DNA from: Acidobacteriota bacterium
Lineage (GTDB): Bacteria > Actinomycetota > Acidimicrobiia > Acidimicrobiales > RAAP-2
Direction: 5' to 3'
Assembly: GCA_018970215.1 (NCBI GenBank)
Contig: JAGWWX010000009.1
Location: 1 to 39,763 of the forward strand
Length of the DNA stretch: 39,763 nucleotides
The position numbers and the translations under genes are program-made. Below, in pieces: positions 1-8,927 of the stretch (its first letter is position 1; each line of letters begins with the position of its first letter). The notes under the pieces were generated by a model. It ran no database searches, had not been told where the DNA came from, and saw only the letters and a program-made list of their open reading frames with translations.

Positions 1-639
1 GACTTGCATCTCTACGTGGCGCGGCCACGTGAGGTACCGCTCGACGTAGCACTCTGATCTGCCGAAGTAGCTGAGCGCCTCCCGCTGCGCACTCTCGAGG
101 GCCTCACCAGCGTCTGCTGCGGAATGGACAACCTTCATTCCTCGACCACCACCGCCGTACGCCGCCTTGATGGCGACTGGCCAGCCAAACTCATCGCCGA
201 ACGCAATGACTTCATCCGCGGTCGTCAAGGTGTCGTTTCGTCCCGGCACACCGGAGACGCCGGCCGCTTGGGCCGCAATACGAGAGGAAATCTTGTCACC
301 CATGACCTCAATGGCCTCGGGCGGAGGCCCAATAAATGTCACACCCCGCGCGGTTATTGCTCGGGCAAAGTCAGTGTTCTCGGAGAAAAACCCGTAGCCC
401 GGGTGTACGGCATCGGCGCCGGACTTTTCGATGGCGTCAAGAATTGCTTCCGTATTGAGATAGCTTTCGGCCGCAGTACTTCCACCAAGCGCGTAGGCCT
501 CGTCGGCGAGGCGGACGTGCATGGCCTCTCGATCGAGTTCACTGTAGACAGCGACAGTCGAAATTCCGAGCTCGCGGCACGTCCGAATGACCCGAACGGC
601 GATTTCGCCTCTATTGGCAATGAGGACCTTCTTGAGCAC
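1..639 (-). CDS. Biotin carboxylase subunit of acyl-CoA carboxylase (N-terminal 213 residues, runs off the left edge)
   Basis: ATP-grasp biotin carboxylase, the alpha subunit of an acetyl-/propionyl-CoA carboxylase. It carboxylates the biotin on the carrier protein with bicarbonate and ATP. The start is a GTG at 639 with a Shine-Dalgarno AGAGGAG about 7 bases upstream. The protein opens with the family hallmark [17 protein letters not shown] and continues through [10 protein letters not shown], the lid-region [13 protein letters not shown] and the glycine-rich nucleotide loop [12 protein letters not shown]. The frame stays open to base 1, so the C-terminal half of the carboxylase and any fused BCCP domain lie outside the window. 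It is divergent from birA, whose product would biotinylate its partner. The family is clear; acetyl- versus propionyl-CoA specificity cannot be read from this subunit. Confidence 0.95.
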   Translation of the reverse strand, partial: MLKKVLIANRGEIAVRVIRTCRELGISTVAVYSELDREAMHVRLADEAYALGGSTAAESYLNTEAILDAIEKSGADAVHPGYGFFSENTDFARAITARGVTFIGPPPEAIEVMGDKISSRIAAQAAGVSGVPGRNDTLTTADEVIAFGDEFGWPVAIKAAYGGGGRGMKVVHSAADAGEALESAQREALSYFGRSECYVERYLTWPRHVEMQV

Positions 640-661
640 TGCAACTCCTCTAGTTGTGCTG

Positions 662-667
662 ACCGTA
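662..667 (-). promoter_or_regulatory. Candidate -10 box of the biotin carboxylase gene
   Basis: TACGGT on the minus strand, about 22 bases before the GTG start. This leaves a short leader that contains the AGAGGAG ribosome site. No convincing -35 is seen. Confidence 0.35.
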
Positions 668-692
668 TTTTCTACCACCGCTACTGAAACTC

Positions 693-698
693 TAAGGT
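693..698 (+). promoter_or_regulatory. -10 box of birA; leaderless-type start
   Basis: TAAGGT lies 7 bases before the ATG at 706, so transcription should begin at or next to the start codon. There is no Shine-Dalgarno between box and ATG. It is one of about a dozen such arrangements in the window. Confidence 0.5.
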
Positions 699-705
699 TT
701 GGGGC

Positions 706-1455
706 ATGGCAACGGTGCTCTGGACCATCAACGAGTTTGAGGAGATCGACTCGACCAACACCTGGCTGGTGGCTCGGGCGAAGGAGGGCGCGCCGCACGG
801 CACCGTGGCGCGGGCCGATTTTCAGACCGCCGGGCGCGGACGATTGGACCGATCGTGGGAGGCGCCGCGCGGGGTGTCGTTACTGACCAGCATCCTCTTG
901 GCTCCCCGCGTATCACTCGAGCAACTCCCGGTGGTGACGGCGTCCGTCGCGCTCGCGGCGTCGCGCGGACTAACACGACTCTGTGGACTGGCGCCGACCG
1001 TGAAGTGGCCCAACGATCTCATTGTGAATGATCGAAAGCTCGGTGGCATTCTTTCTGAGCTCGTTGACGTCGTTGACGGGTTCCCACGGATTGTGGTGGG
1101 ACTCGGACTTAATCTCCAGTGGCCTGGTCCGGAAGGGGTGGGCGCCACCTGCGTACGAGACGAAGTGGGCGTGAGCATTGCTCCGCGAGCGATGTTGGAT
1201 ATTTTGCTCGCCGAATTAGAACTGATACTCCCGCTCTGTGAGACCAGTGACGGGCGCCAGGAGATTGCCCAGGCGTACCGCAACGTATTAGCAACCCGAG
1301 GTCGCACTGTGCGCGTGGAGATGGTCGACGGCTCCTCTATCGTGGGCGTGGTCGCTGACGTTAACGATGATGGTGCACTACTCGTTGATGTCGATGGGAC
1401 TGAAATTGCGGTGCGGAGTGGCGACGTCTTTCACTTACGAGAAACGCTCGCGTGA
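706..1455 (+). CDS. birA: Biotin--[acetyl-CoA-carboxylase] ligase (monofunctional BirA)
   Basis: Activates biotin to biotinyl-5'-AMP and transfers it to the carrier-protein lysine of biotin-dependent carboxylases. The 249-residue protein begins directly with the catalytic domain ([10 protein letters not shown]), so it lacks the N-terminal DNA-binding domain of E. coli BirA and should not act as a repressor. The biotin/adenylate loop GRGRLDRSW is intact (about residues 43-51), as is [19 protein letters not shown] with the conserved lysine and aspartate. The C-terminal SH3-like cap follows (about 200-249). It is divergent from the biotin carboxylase gene and overlaps rmlD by 4 bases (GTGA), so the three downstream genes probably share its transcript. 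Confidence 0.95.
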   Translation: MATVLWTINEFEEIDSTNTWLVARAKEGAPHGTVARADFQTAGRGRLDRSWEAPRGVSLLTSILLAPRVSLEQLPVVTASVALAASRGLTRLCGLAPTVKWPNDLIVNDRKLGGILSELVDVVDGFPRIVVGLGLNLQWPGPEGVGATCVRDEVGVSIAPRAMLDILLAELELILPLCETSDGRQEIAQAYRNVLATRGRTVRVEMVDGSSIVGVVADVNDDGALLVDVDGTEIAVRSGDVFHLRETLA

Positions 1456-2354
1456 TTAAGGTTCTCGTTACCGGTGCCGCGGGTCAAGTGGGTCGCGACC
1501 TCGTCGACGTACTGCTTGGGTATACGCCCCCTGGCGGGTCCGAGACCTGGCATCCCGACGGTAGGGCGGTGCACTCTGACGAGTTTGCCGTTGTGGGCCT
1601 CACGCATCACGACCTTGACGTCACCGACGAAGCCGCCGTTCATAGAGCGATACGTGCCGTACAACCCGACGTGATAGTTCATCTCGCGGCCTATACCGCG
1701 GTCGATCAGGCCGAAAGTGATAGTGAGCGGTGTTTTGCTGTGAACGAACGAGGTACGGGCTATCTCTCTGATGCGGCCGACAGCACGGGCGCTCACCTCG
1801 TGACCGTATCCACCGACTACGTATTTGACGGAGCCGGTAATCGTCCCTACAGCGAAAGTGACACCACTAACCCCCTCGGTGTCTATGGTCGGTCGAAGTT
1901 AGCCGGTGAACTGAGATGTCGTCCTCGCGACACGATCGTACGAACGTCGTGGGTGATGGGTATCCGCGGCCGCAACGTTCTTCATGTGATCGCGCAGCGA
2001 GTGGCAGCGGGCGAGCCCGTTCGCTTTGTTAACGATCAGATTGGTACGCCCACCTTTTCGGCCGATCTCGCTCGGGGCCTCGCGACGTTCGTTCGAGAGC
2101 GTCCGAGTGGCGTGTGGCACTTCGCCAATCAGCCCGCGACATCGTGGTACGAAGTCGCCGTGGCCGCCGCCGAAGCCTGCGGTGCTACCCGTGACTTTGT
2201 TACGCCCATCACATCAGGTGAGCTGACGCCCGCCCCGGCGGCCCGCCGACCTTCCTACAGTGCTCTCTCAACCGAGAAGTGGGTGGCGGCAGGTTTCCGT
2301 GAGCCCTTGGAATGGCGAGATGGGCTCGCTCGATTCTTTCGTGATCGGTCCTGA
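1452..2354 (+). CDS. rmlD: dTDP-4-dehydrorhamnose reductase (RmlD)
   Basis: Last step of dTDP-L-rhamnose synthesis, reducing dTDP-4-keto-L-rhamnose with NAD(P)H. The 300-residue extended short-chain dehydrogenase has the N-terminal nucleotide loop TGAAGQVGRDL, the strand VSTDYVFDG and the catalytic YGRSK (Tyr-X3-Lys). The C-terminal part carries the RmlD-typical PTFSADLARGL and a Trp/Tyr-containing substrate region. Its GTG start overlaps the birA stop (GTGA), indicating translational coupling. The following glycosyltransferase starts 5 bases downstream and is a plausible user of the product. rmlA, rmlB and rmlC are not in the window. Confidence 0.93.
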   Translation: MIKVLVTGAAGQVGRDLVDVLLGYTPPGGSETWHPDGRAVHSDEFAVVGLTHHDLDVTDEAAVHRAIRAVQPDVIVHLAAYTAVDQAESDSERCFAVNERGTGYLSDAADSTGAHLVTVSTDYVFDGAGNRPYSESDTTNPLGVYGRSKLAGELRCRPRDTIVRTSWVMGIRGRNVLHVIAQRVAAGEPVRFVNDQIGTPTFSADLARGLATFVRERPSGVWHFANQPATSWYEVAVAAAEACGATRDFVTPITSGELTPAPAARRPSYSALSTEKWVAAGFREPLEWRDGLARFFRDRS

Positions 2355-2359
2355 ACGAT

Positions 2360-3199
2360 ATGTCGAGTGAGTCACGCAGCAGCGCCATCGTCGTTGATTA
2401 TTTCGCTGGGGACGTACTCGCCAACTGTGTCGCCAGCCTCCGCCGAGAACGTCCCGTGGGAATTGTGGTGGTCGACAACAGCACCGAGAGTGCATCGGCG
2501 ACCACGCTCGCTGATGATGAGGTCGAGGTGGTGGAGACCATGCACAACTTGGGTTACGGCCGCGCGATGAATCGTGGCGTTGCGATCGCACCGCCGAGCG
2601 AATTTCTCATACTTTCGAATCCCGACATTGAAGTTCATGCGGGAGCCGTCGCCACTCTCGAACACCACCTGGACGCACATCCCGACGTCGCCCTCGTTGG
2701 TCCCACAATCCTCGACAGCGAGGGGAATACCTATCCCTCCATTCGCGTATTTCCAAATGTTGTCCTGGCTGGACTCCACGCCCTCTGCGCCCCGTGGTGG
2801 CCGTCCAATCCCTTTACTCGGCGTTACCGTCAACCTCGTCGTGATGGACGCGTCGATTGGGTCAGCGGTGCCTTCATGCTCGTCCGGCGCGAGGCCTTCC
2901 AGCAGGTCGGTGGATTCGACGAACGGTATTTCATGTTTGCCGAAGACATGGACCTGTGCTGGCGTTTGCAACGTGCGGGGTACACGATTGGCCATGAGCC
3001 GCAGGCGGTCATTACTCATATTGAAGGTGTGTCACGCCGTCGAGCGCCTCGCATGATGGTGCGAGCTCACCACCTCAGTGCGATGCGATTTGAGTGGCGA
3101 ACGGCGACGGGTTGGCGTCGAGCTCTCTCGCCGCTGGCCATTGCCGTACTCGGCGTGCGCTATCTCCTCGTTTCGGGTCTGTCGCGTCGGCGGTCCTAG
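2360..3199 (+). CDS. GT2 family glycosyltransferase, WbbL-like rhamnosyltransferase
   Basis: A 279-residue GT-A glycosyltransferase. Visible elements are the N-terminal nucleotide-binding strand (VVVDNSTESA), NLGYGRAMNRG, the metal-binding SNPDIEV (DXD equivalent), and the acceptor/base region VSGAFMLVRREAF followed by GGFDERYFMFAEDMDLCWR with the ED pair. A C-terminal His-rich segment (RAHHLSAMRF) is typical of WbbL-type rhamnosyltransferases that add rhamnose to GlcNAc-diphospho-polyprenol in actinobacterial wall linker synthesis. The pairing with rmlD supports dTDP-rhamnose as donor; the acceptor is inferred only. The protein is cytoplasmic or membrane-peripheral; I see no clear membrane span. 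Its stop codon is part of the -10 box of the downstream RNA. Confidence 0.85.
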   Translation: MSSESRSSAIVVDYFAGDVLANCVASLRRERPVGIVVVDNSTESASATTLADDEVEVVETMHNLGYGRAMNRGVAIAPPSEFLILSNPDIEVHAGAVATLEHHLDAHPDVALVGPTILDSEGNTYPSIRVFPNVVLAGLHALCAPWWPSNPFTRRYRQPRRDGRVDWVSGAFMLVRREAFQQVGGFDERYFMFAEDMDLCWRLQRAGYTIGHEPQAVITHIEGVSRRRAPRMMVRAHHLSAMRFEWRTATGWRRALSPLAIAVLGVRYLLVSGLSRRRS

Positions 3200-3202
3200 A
3201 CT
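3197..3202 (+). promoter_or_regulatory. -10 box of the structured RNA upstream of secA
   Basis: TAGACT, overlapping the stop codon of the glycosyltransferase. The expected start of transcription, 7 bases after the box, is G3209, which is exactly the first base of the long closing stem of the RNA. The -35 region is weak. Confidence 0.5.
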
Positions 3203-3208
3203 GAAGGT

Positions 3209-3453
3209 GCTGCAAGCGGGCTGTGGTTGAAAGTCGATGCCAGCCGCGGGCAAAGCGACCCACGTAAGGCGTCTCATTGACGTTGAGCATGGCGCGGTTT
3301 AGAAGTAAGTCCTGCCTTGAACTGGTCACCGTGGCCAGATCGAGTGAAGGTGGAGTGTGCGAGCACGTTACGAGAGAGCGCGAGCTGCCGTAACCGCACG
3401 GGAAGCCTCCGCAGGCGAGTGTGGGGTCAAAGACCAGGTCAGCCGCTTGCAGC
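3209..3453 (+). ncRNA. Structured non-coding RNA, candidate raiA-type RNA, upstream of secA
   Basis: This 294-base gap has no credible gene but strong RNA structure. Bases 3209-3223 (GCTGCAAGCGGGCTG) pair with 3440-3453 (CAGCCGCTTGCAGC) in a 14-bp closing helix with a single bulged G. Inside are GATGCC/GGCGTC (about 3235-3240 with 3268-3273), the hairpin CTGGTCACCGTGGCCAG, the stem GTTACG/CGTAAC enclosing AGC-GCGA-GCT with a GNRA tetraloop, GCCT-CCGC-AGGC, and GGTC-AAA-GACC. A -10 box is placed so that transcription starts at the first paired base. In Mycobacterium, secA1 is preceded by the hibernation factor gene hpf/raiA, and the raiA RNA motif is known from Actinobacteria and Firmicutes near raiA and comFC. 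The family name is therefore inferred from position and size; the structure is seen directly. No terminator precedes secA, so it may be the processed 5' part of the secA transcript. Confidence 0.55.
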
Positions 3454-3493
3454 AACTTCGATATTTTGGCCACTCCGGTAGGGTGAAGGGGCT

Positions 3494-6160
3494 ATGAGTC
3501 TGCTCAGCAAGGTACTTCGCGCCGGTGAGGGCAAGCGAGTTCGCCAGCTTCAAGAACTCGTTATTCCGATCAACGATTTGAGCGAAGAGATGGCCGCGCT
3601 GTCGGACGACGCCCTTCGGGCGAAGACGACCGAGTTCCGTCAGCGCCTCCGGGAGGGCGAAACCCTTGACGATCTTCTGATTGAGGCCTTTGCCGTCGTG
3701 CGGGAAGCCTCATCACGAGTACTCGGACAACGACACTACGACGTACAACTCATGGGCGGCATGGCCCTGCACTTTGGCTGGATTGCGGAAATGAAGACGG
3801 GCGAAGGCAAGACGCTCGTGTCAACTCTGCCGGTGTATCTCAATGCGCTTGAGGGATCGGGCGTTCACGTCGTGACCGCGAACGACTATCTCGCCGCACG
3901 CGATACGGAGTGGATGGGTCGACTGCACCGCTGGCTGGGGTTGACGGTCGGACGAGTCGGACCCGACATCGAGGATTCCGACGCGAAACGAGATGCCTAT
4001 CTCTGCGACGTGACGTACGGAACCAACACTGAATTTGGTTTCGACTATCTCCGCGACAACATGGCCCGTTCTTTAGACCACATGGTGCAACGTGGTCATC
4101 ATTTTGCCATTGTGGATGAGGTCGACTCCATCTTGATTGACGAAGCGAGAACGCCACTCATCATTTCGGGTGCGGCCGCCGAGACCACGCGTTTGTACTA
4201 TCAGTTCTCCGCCATTGCCAAGTCGTTAGTCCGAGATCGGGACTACGACGTTGACGAAGAGAAGCGCACGGTGTTACTGACGGAGTCGGGTATCGCCGAA
4301 GTTGAAAAGGCGCTGGGCGTGAAGAATCTCTATGACGCGGTATCGACAAACTACGTTCATCACATCAACCAAGCGCTTCGGGCGAAAGAACTATTCCACC
4401 GCGATAAGGACTATTTGATCGACAGCGGCGAGGTCAAAATCATTGACGAGTTCACGGGGCGCACGCTCGATGGTCGACGCTGGAACGACGGTCTGCATCA
4501 AGCGGTTGAAGCCAAAGAGCGAGTCCGCATTCAAGACGAAAATCACACGTGGGCGACGGTCACGTTGCAGAACTACTTCAGGATGTACCAAAAGTTGGCT
4601 GGTATGACGGGAACTGCGGAAACCGAAGCGGGAGAGTTTTCGAGCACCTACGGCCTCTCGGTTGTTCCGATTCCCACGAATCGGCCTGCGCGCCGACTCG
4701 ACCTACCCGATCTGGTGTTCAAATCCGAAGACGCAAAGTTCCGAGCCATCGTGGAAGAAGTAAAGGAACGTTGTGCTGCTGGTCAACCAGTTCTTTTGGG
4801 CACGGCCTCAGTAGAAAAGTCGGAAAAGCTGTCGAGGGCATTTCAGCAAGCGGGCATTAACCACGAAGTTCTGAATGCAAAGCAGCACTTCCGCGAGGCC
4901 GACATCGTGGCTCAAGCGGGTCGTGTCAGTGCGGTGACGGTGGCCACCAATATGGCCGGTCGTGGTGTTGACATTCTGCTCGGGGGGAATCCCGAGGGGC
5001 TCGCTCTACGTGATGTCAAGTCTCAAGGCCTCAATCCCGGTGACGAAGGTTTCGACGTCGCTCTTTCAGCGGCGAGGGCTAAGTGGGAGCCACTCTGCGC
5101 GGAAGAAGGCGACAAGGTTCGGGCCGCCGGCGGGCTGTACGTTCTCGGTACGGAGCGCCACGATTCACGGCGCATCGATAATCAGTTGCGAGGCCGGTCA
5201 GGTCGCCAGGGCGATCCTGGTACGTCACGGTTCTATCTGTCGTTAGAAGACGAACTGATGCGTCTCTTCGCGACAGGTGCCATCAGCTGGGTGATGGATC
5301 GCACGATGCCCGACGATGAGCCCATCGAAGCCAAAATGGTCACGAAGGCCATCGAACGAGCGCAGAATACGGTCGAAGGTCGAAACGCTGAAATCCGCAA
5401 GGACGTGCTGAAGTACGACGAAGTCATGAACGAACAACGCAAGGTGATCTACGCCCGACGCCAGCAGATTCTGGAAGGTGAGGACCTCCATGAACTCGCC
5501 CTGTCGCTGCTCACCGAGAAGCTCGGCGAGGTTGTGTCGTCACACTGCCCGAGTGAGTTCGCCGAAGAGTGGGATCCTGCGGCGTTGCTCCTTGAAGCGA
5601 ACAACTACTGCACCCCGACATTGACGGAGTCGGAAATTCTTAGTTATGGCGATACCGAAGAGCTGCACGAAGCGCTCGCTTCTGACGCCATCGCCGCCTA
5701 CGAAGAAAAGTGCGCACGCTATCCCGGCGGTATTGAGACGGCTCGTGCGATCGAACGCGATGTCATGCTGCAGATTGTCGACCAACGGTGGCGAGACCAT
5801 CTGAGCGACATGGATCACCTCCGCGACGGTATTCATCTTCGGGCCATGGCCCAGCAAGATCCACTCGTGGCGTGGCAACGCGACGGCTACGCAATGTTCG
5901 AGTCTCTCCTGACGGCCATTAACGACGATTTCGTTCGTTACATCACTCATATTGACGCCGTCGTCGAACCCGGGAGCGTTGAGCCCGCTGAACGTGGCAT
6001 CACCAATATTCAGTCAGAGGCCGCGGAGTCGTCGACGGTCCCCAAACCTCCCGCGAACCGGGGCGCAGCGCCCGTCGCTTCGAGTTCCAAGGTGGGCCGT
6101 AACGATCCTTGTCCGTGTGGTTCGGGCCGTAAGTACAAGCAGTGCCATGGCCGACCCTAA
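3494..6160 (+). CDS. secA: Preprotein translocase ATPase SecA
   Basis: Motor ATPase that pushes preproteins through SecYEG. The 888-residue protein is of standard length. Visible are Walker A MKTGEGKTLVSTL (about residues 100-112), TANDYLAARD, the DEAD-like box VDEVDSILIDEARTPLI, the preprotein cross-linking domain, the second nucleotide-binding fold with GTASVEKSE, TNMAGRGVDI and QLRGRSGRQGD, the helical scaffold/wing, and a C-terminal zinc knuckle CPCGSGRKYKQCH that contacts SecB or phospholipid. The ATG at 3494 has a weak GAAGGGG ribosome site. The stop lies 14 bases inside prfB. This is the housekeeping SecA1 type; no second SecA is seen here. Confidence 0.98.
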   Translation: MSLLSKVLRAGEGKRVRQLQELVIPINDLSEEMAALSDDALRAKTTEFRQRLREGETLDDLLIEAFAVVREASSRVLGQRHYDVQLMGGMALHFGWIAEMKTGEGKTLVSTLPVYLNALEGSGVHVVTANDYLAARDTEWMGRLHRWLGLTVGRVGPDIEDSDAKRDAYLCDVTYGTNTEFGFDYLRDNMARSLDHMVQRGHHFAIVDEVDSILIDEARTPLIISGAAAETTRLYYQFSAIAKSLVRDRDYDVDEEKRTVLLTESGIAEVEKALGVKNLYDAVSTNYVHHINQALRAKELFHRDKDYLIDSGEVKIIDEFTGRTLDGRRWNDGLHQAVEAKERVRIQDENHTWATVTLQNYFRMYQKLAGMTGTAETEAGEFSSTYGLSVVPIPTNRPARRLDLPDLVFKSEDAKFRAIVEEVKERCAAGQPVLLGTASVEKSEKLSRAFQQAGINHEVLNAKQHFREADIVAQAGRVSAVTVATNMAGRGVDILLGGNPEGLALRDVKSQGLNPGDEGFDVALSAARAKWEPLCAEEGDKVRAAGGLYVLGTERHDSRRIDNQLRGRSGRQGDPGTSRFYLSLEDELMRLFATGAISWVMDRTMPDDEPIEAKMVTKAIERAQNTVEGRNAEIRKDVLKYDEVMNEQRKVIYARRQQILEGEDLHELALSLLTEKLGEVVSSHCPSEFAEEWDPAALLLEANNYCTPTLTESEILSYGDTEELHEALASDAIAAYEEKCARYPGGIETARAIERDVMLQIVDQRWRDHLSDMDHLRDGIHLRAMAQQDPLVAWQRDGYAMFESLLTAINDDFVRYITHIDAVVEPGSVEPAERGITNIQSEAAESSTVPKPPANRGAAPVASSSKVGRNDPCPCGSGRKYKQCHGRP

Positions 6161-7289
6161 GGCCGAGAGTGCACTGCGTGACGCCACCCAAGCTCTGGGT
6201 GGCTTGCGGGAACGCTGGAATGCGGCACGCGAGTATTTGAAAATCGACGCACTTCGTAGTCGACACGGCACCCTGTCGACAGCCGTCGCCGCACCCAACC
6301 TATGGGACGATCAAGATCACGCGCGTGAGGTGACAACGGAGCTTGGTCGAGTCAGTAGTGCGCTCGATGAGTTCGACGAGCTGGGTCGTCACTTGGACGA
6401 CGGCGGTGTCATGGTGGAAATGGCCAGGGAGTTGCTCGAAGCGGGTGACCGATCGATGTTGGATGAGCTGTTGCGAACGGTGGAGTCCGTGGCGTCGCAC
6501 ATCGAGACGTTGGAACTGCAAAGCCTGCTTTCGGGTCCCTACGACGAGTCGGACGCAATAGTCGACTTTCACGCCGGGGCCGGTGGAACGGACGCCCAGG
6601 ACTGGGCCGAGATGTTGCTACGCATGTACTCACGTTGGGCCGAGCGTCGTGGTTTCGACGTCGAAGTCGATGAAGTTTCCGAAGGGCAAGAAGCCGGAAT
6701 CTTGTCAGCGTCCATCATTGTGAAGGGTCGTTTCGCATACGGCTGGCTCTCGGCCGAACGTGGCGTGCACCGCTTAGTACGCATCAGTCCTTTTGATGCA
6801 CAAGCTCGTCGGCAGACCAGTTTTGCCAGTGTCGAGATCACGCCGTTTGTCGTTGATGTAAGTGGCGACGTGGGAATTGACGACAAGGATCTGCGTGTGG
6901 ACACGTATCGGTCGTCCGGCGCGGGCGGTCAGCACGTCAACAAAACGGACTCCGCTATTCGAATTACACACTTGCCAACCGGCATCGTCGTGAGCTGTCA
7001 GAACGAAAGAAGTCAACACCAAAATCGTGCTCGCGCCATGCAGATTCTCCAAGCCAAACTTTCCGAGCGAGCTCGGGCAGAACAAAAAGCCGAGCTGGAC
7101 GCACTCGCAGGTGATCGAGGAGAGAACGCCTGGGGATCACAGATCCGCAGTTACGTGCAAGCGCCCTACCAACTCGTGAAGGACCACCGAAGTGAGTACG
7201 AAACGGGGAACGTCGAAGCCGTCCTCGACGGCGACCTCGACGCCTTTATGGAAGCGGAGCTGCGTCGATTACGACGCGGTGCGGAATAA
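6147..7289 (+). CDS. prfB: Peptide chain release factor 2 (RF2)
   Basis: Recognises UGA and UAA in the ribosomal A site and triggers peptide release. The chosen ATG at 6147 gives 380 residues beginning MADPKAES; the frame is open further upstream, but that part lies inside secA. RF2 identity is set by the SPF tripeptide (residues 214-216, context VRISPFDAQ), and the catalytic GGQ is at 260-262 (SSGAGGQHVNKTDSA). The N-terminal helical domain contains the usual NLWDD. The gene is continuous: the programmed UGA frameshift found near codon 25 of E. coli prfB is absent. It overlaps secA by 14 bases, suggesting coupling. Confidence 0.97.
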   Translation: MADPKAESALRDATQALGGLRERWNAAREYLKIDALRSRHGTLSTAVAAPNLWDDQDHAREVTTELGRVSSALDEFDELGRHLDDGGVMVEMARELLEAGDRSMLDELLRTVESVASHIETLELQSLLSGPYDESDAIVDFHAGAGGTDAQDWAEMLLRMYSRWAERRGFDVEVDEVSEGQEAGILSASIIVKGRFAYGWLSAERGVHRLVRISPFDAQARRQTSFASVEITPFVVDVSGDVGIDDKDLRVDTYRSSGAGGQHVNKTDSAIRITHLPTGIVVSCQNERSQHQNRARAMQILQAKLSERARAEQKAELDALAGDRGENAWGSQIRSYVQAPYQLVKDHRSEYETGNVEAVLDGDLDAFMEAELRRLRRGAE

Positions 7290-7374
7290 TCACTGTCACG
7301 AATTGTGAACGCCTCGCCGGTAGGCTAAGAGTGCTATCGCCCGGACGAGGGCTGCTTCGCCGAGGAGGTGACGG
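7290..7374 (+). promoter_or_regulatory. prfB-ftsE intergenic region with a strong ribosome binding site
   Basis: GAGGAGGTGA at 7362-7371 is the strongest Shine-Dalgarno among the secA-ftsX genes and fixes the GTG at 7375 as the ftsE start. A possible promoter is TTGTGA (7303-7308), 17 bases, then TAAGAG (7326-7331); an alternative -10 is TAGGCT at 7321-7326. No terminator hairpin follows prfB. Confidence 0.4.
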
Positions 7375-8073
7375 GTGATCCGATTCCAAGATGTGAAAAA
7401 AACCTATCCCAATGGAACGGTGGCACTTCGAAATCTCTCCATCGAAATCGCCAAAGGCGATTTCGTCTTTCTCGTGGGATCGTCAGGGTCAGGTAAAACT
7501 TCATTCCTTCGCCTCGTTCTCAGAGAAGAGCTGCCCGACGCTGGACAGATTCACGTGTCGGGTAAAGACATTTTGAAGATGCCAAAGTGGCGAGTTCCAT
7601 ATCTTCGCCGCAATATTGGGTGCGTCTTCCAAGATTTTCGATTACTGCCGAATAAGACGGTCTTTGAGAATGTGGCGTTCGCCCTCGAAGTCATTGGACG
7701 GCCCGGAGAAACCATTCGCCATCAGGTGCCCCAGGTATTAGAGCTCGTCGGTTTGGCGGACAAGGCCGACAATAAGCCTGAAGAACTCTCCGGTGGCGAG
7801 CAGCAGCGGGTGGCGGTCGCTCGCGCATTCGTGAACCGACCCTTGCTATTGCTCGCGGATGAACCAACGGGAAACCTCGATCCGGCCAATACGGAGCAGA
7901 TCATGCAGCTGTTGGAACGAATTAATCGAGCGGGTACCACCGTGGTGATGGCGACACACGACAAAGGTCTTGTCGACAAAATGCGCAAGCGAGTGATTGA
8001 GCTCGTTGATGGTGAATTGGTACGTGACGAGAGCCGTGGGCTGTACGAGACCGACACGGAGGCGACGGCCTAA
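7375..8073 (+). CDS. ftsE: Cell division ATP-binding protein FtsE
   Basis: ATPase of the FtsEX complex, which couples ATP hydrolysis in the cytoplasm to activation of peptidoglycan hydrolases at the septum. The 232-residue single ABC domain has Walker A GSSGSGKT (35-42), the Q-loop [17 protein letters not shown] typical of FtsE, signature [14 protein letters not shown], Walker [14 protein letters not shown] and the H-switch MATHDK. The GTG start at 7375 is supported by a very good ribosome site. The stop overlaps the ftsX start by one base (TAATG), as expected for a stoichiometric pair. Confidence 0.97.
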   Translation: MIRFQDVKKTYPNGTVALRNLSIEIAKGDFVFLVGSSGSGKTSFLRLVLREELPDAGQIHVSGKDILKMPKWRVPYLRRNIGCVFQDFRLLPNKTVFENVAFALEVIGRPGETIRHQVPQVLELVGLADKADNKPEELSGGEQQRVAVARAFVNRPLLLLADEPTGNLDPANTEQIMQLLERINRAGTTVVMATHDKGLVDKMRKRVIELVDGELVRDESRGLYETDTEATA

Positions 8074-8927
8074 TGCTGAGTTTTCTTCGCTACACGTTCC
8101 GAGAAACGACGGCCAATTTATGGCGAAATCGATTGATGACGTTCGCCGCCATGTTGACCGTTGCCGTGTCACTCTTCTTGGTGGGTGCGGCGCTGATGTT
8201 GAAGCAGAGCGCCGCCCAAGCCTCGGCACATTGGCAGCAGGGCACGCGCGTCACAATCTGGATGAAACCGACAGCGAGTGCCGCGGAGATTGCTTCTGTG
8301 CATGACCAACTCGCCTCACTACCGTTTGTCCGGTCGTGTGACTTCTACACCCAAGAACAGGACTACCAAGAAGCGAAGAGTCTCTTGCCCAAGTCTGAGT
8401 CCAGCGTGCTGGAAGTCAAGGACATGCCGTCTTCCTTCCGTTGCATTCCCACCACGCCATCAAATGTGTTCGTTGTAGAGACCAACTTCACGGGCCAGCC
8501 GGGAGTACTTACCGTCACCGCTCCAGAACAGCAAGTCCGAGAGATGGAAAAAGTGATCCGTGTCGCTCAGTATGTTTTTGCGGGTTTGGCCGGGATTTTG
8601 TTGATCTCGGCAACGGTGCTTATTTTGAACACCATTCGTATGGCAATCTTTGCGCGTCGCCGCGAAGTTGCGGTGATGAAATTGGTGGGCGCCACAAATT
8701 GGTTTATTCGCATCCCCTTTGTGAGCGAGGGATTCGTTCAGGGTCTCATTGGCTCCGGATTTGCGATCGGACTGCTCGTCGTTCTCCACACGTGGTACCC
8801 ACTGCACGACCAGTTTCGACTCTCGACGACAGCATTCGTCGGTACGGCCTCGGTAGTGGGACTACTCGGCGTCTCGATTGGCTCAATCGGTTCGTCGTTA
8901 GCGATCCGCCGATTCCTCGACGTTTAG
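8073..8927 (+). CDS. ftsX: Cell division membrane protein FtsX
   Basis: Membrane partner of FtsE. The 284-residue protein has the FtsX layout: a cytoplasmic N-terminus, one membrane span (about residues 22-44), a large extracellular domain (about 45-165) that contacts hydrolases, then three spans (AQYVFAGLAGILLISATVLI, EGFVQGLIGSGFAIGLLVVL, and a last one ending near 280). The motif RRREVAVMKLVGAT of the FtsX/MacB permease fold lies between spans 2 and 3. The start codon overlaps the ftsE stop. Its stop overlaps the msrB stop on the other strand in a 4-base TTAG. The smpB/ssrA genes that often follow ftsX in actinobacteria are not here. Confidence 0.96.
   Translation: MLSFLRYTFRETTANLWRNRLMTFAAMLTVAVSLFLVGAALMLKQSAAQASAHWQQGTRVTIWMKPTASAAEIASVHDQLASLPFVRSCDFYTQEQDYQEAKSLLPKSESSVLEVKDMPSSFRCIPTTPSNVFVVETNFTGQPGVLTVTAPEQQVREMEKVIRVAQYVFAGLAGILLISATVLILNTIRMAIFARRREVAVMKLVGATNWFIRIPFVSEGFVQGLIGSGFAIGLLVVLHTWYPLHDQFRLSTTAFVGTASVVGLLGVSIGSIGSSLAIRRFLDV

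Noticed and set aside
3277-3305. TTGACG as a separate secA promoter
   Set aside because: No acceptable -10 lies 16-18 bases downstream and the site is inside the structured RNA.
3209-3453. RNase P RNA, tmRNA or SRP RNA for the structured RNA
   Set aside because: The conserved RNase P core (GAGGAAAGUCC, AGAGAG context), a tmRNA tag and CCA end, and the SRP GGAAG/AGCAG motifs are not present.
3075-3473. Open frame of 132 codons on the minus strand across the gap before secA
   Set aside because: Composition is not protein-like, it overlaps the C-terminus of the glycosyltransferase, and the region is explained better by the RNA helices.
6147-6260. Programmed +1 frameshift in prfB
   Set aside because: The reading frame is continuous from ATG 6147 through GGQ and there is no in-frame UGA with an upstream ribosome-like site.
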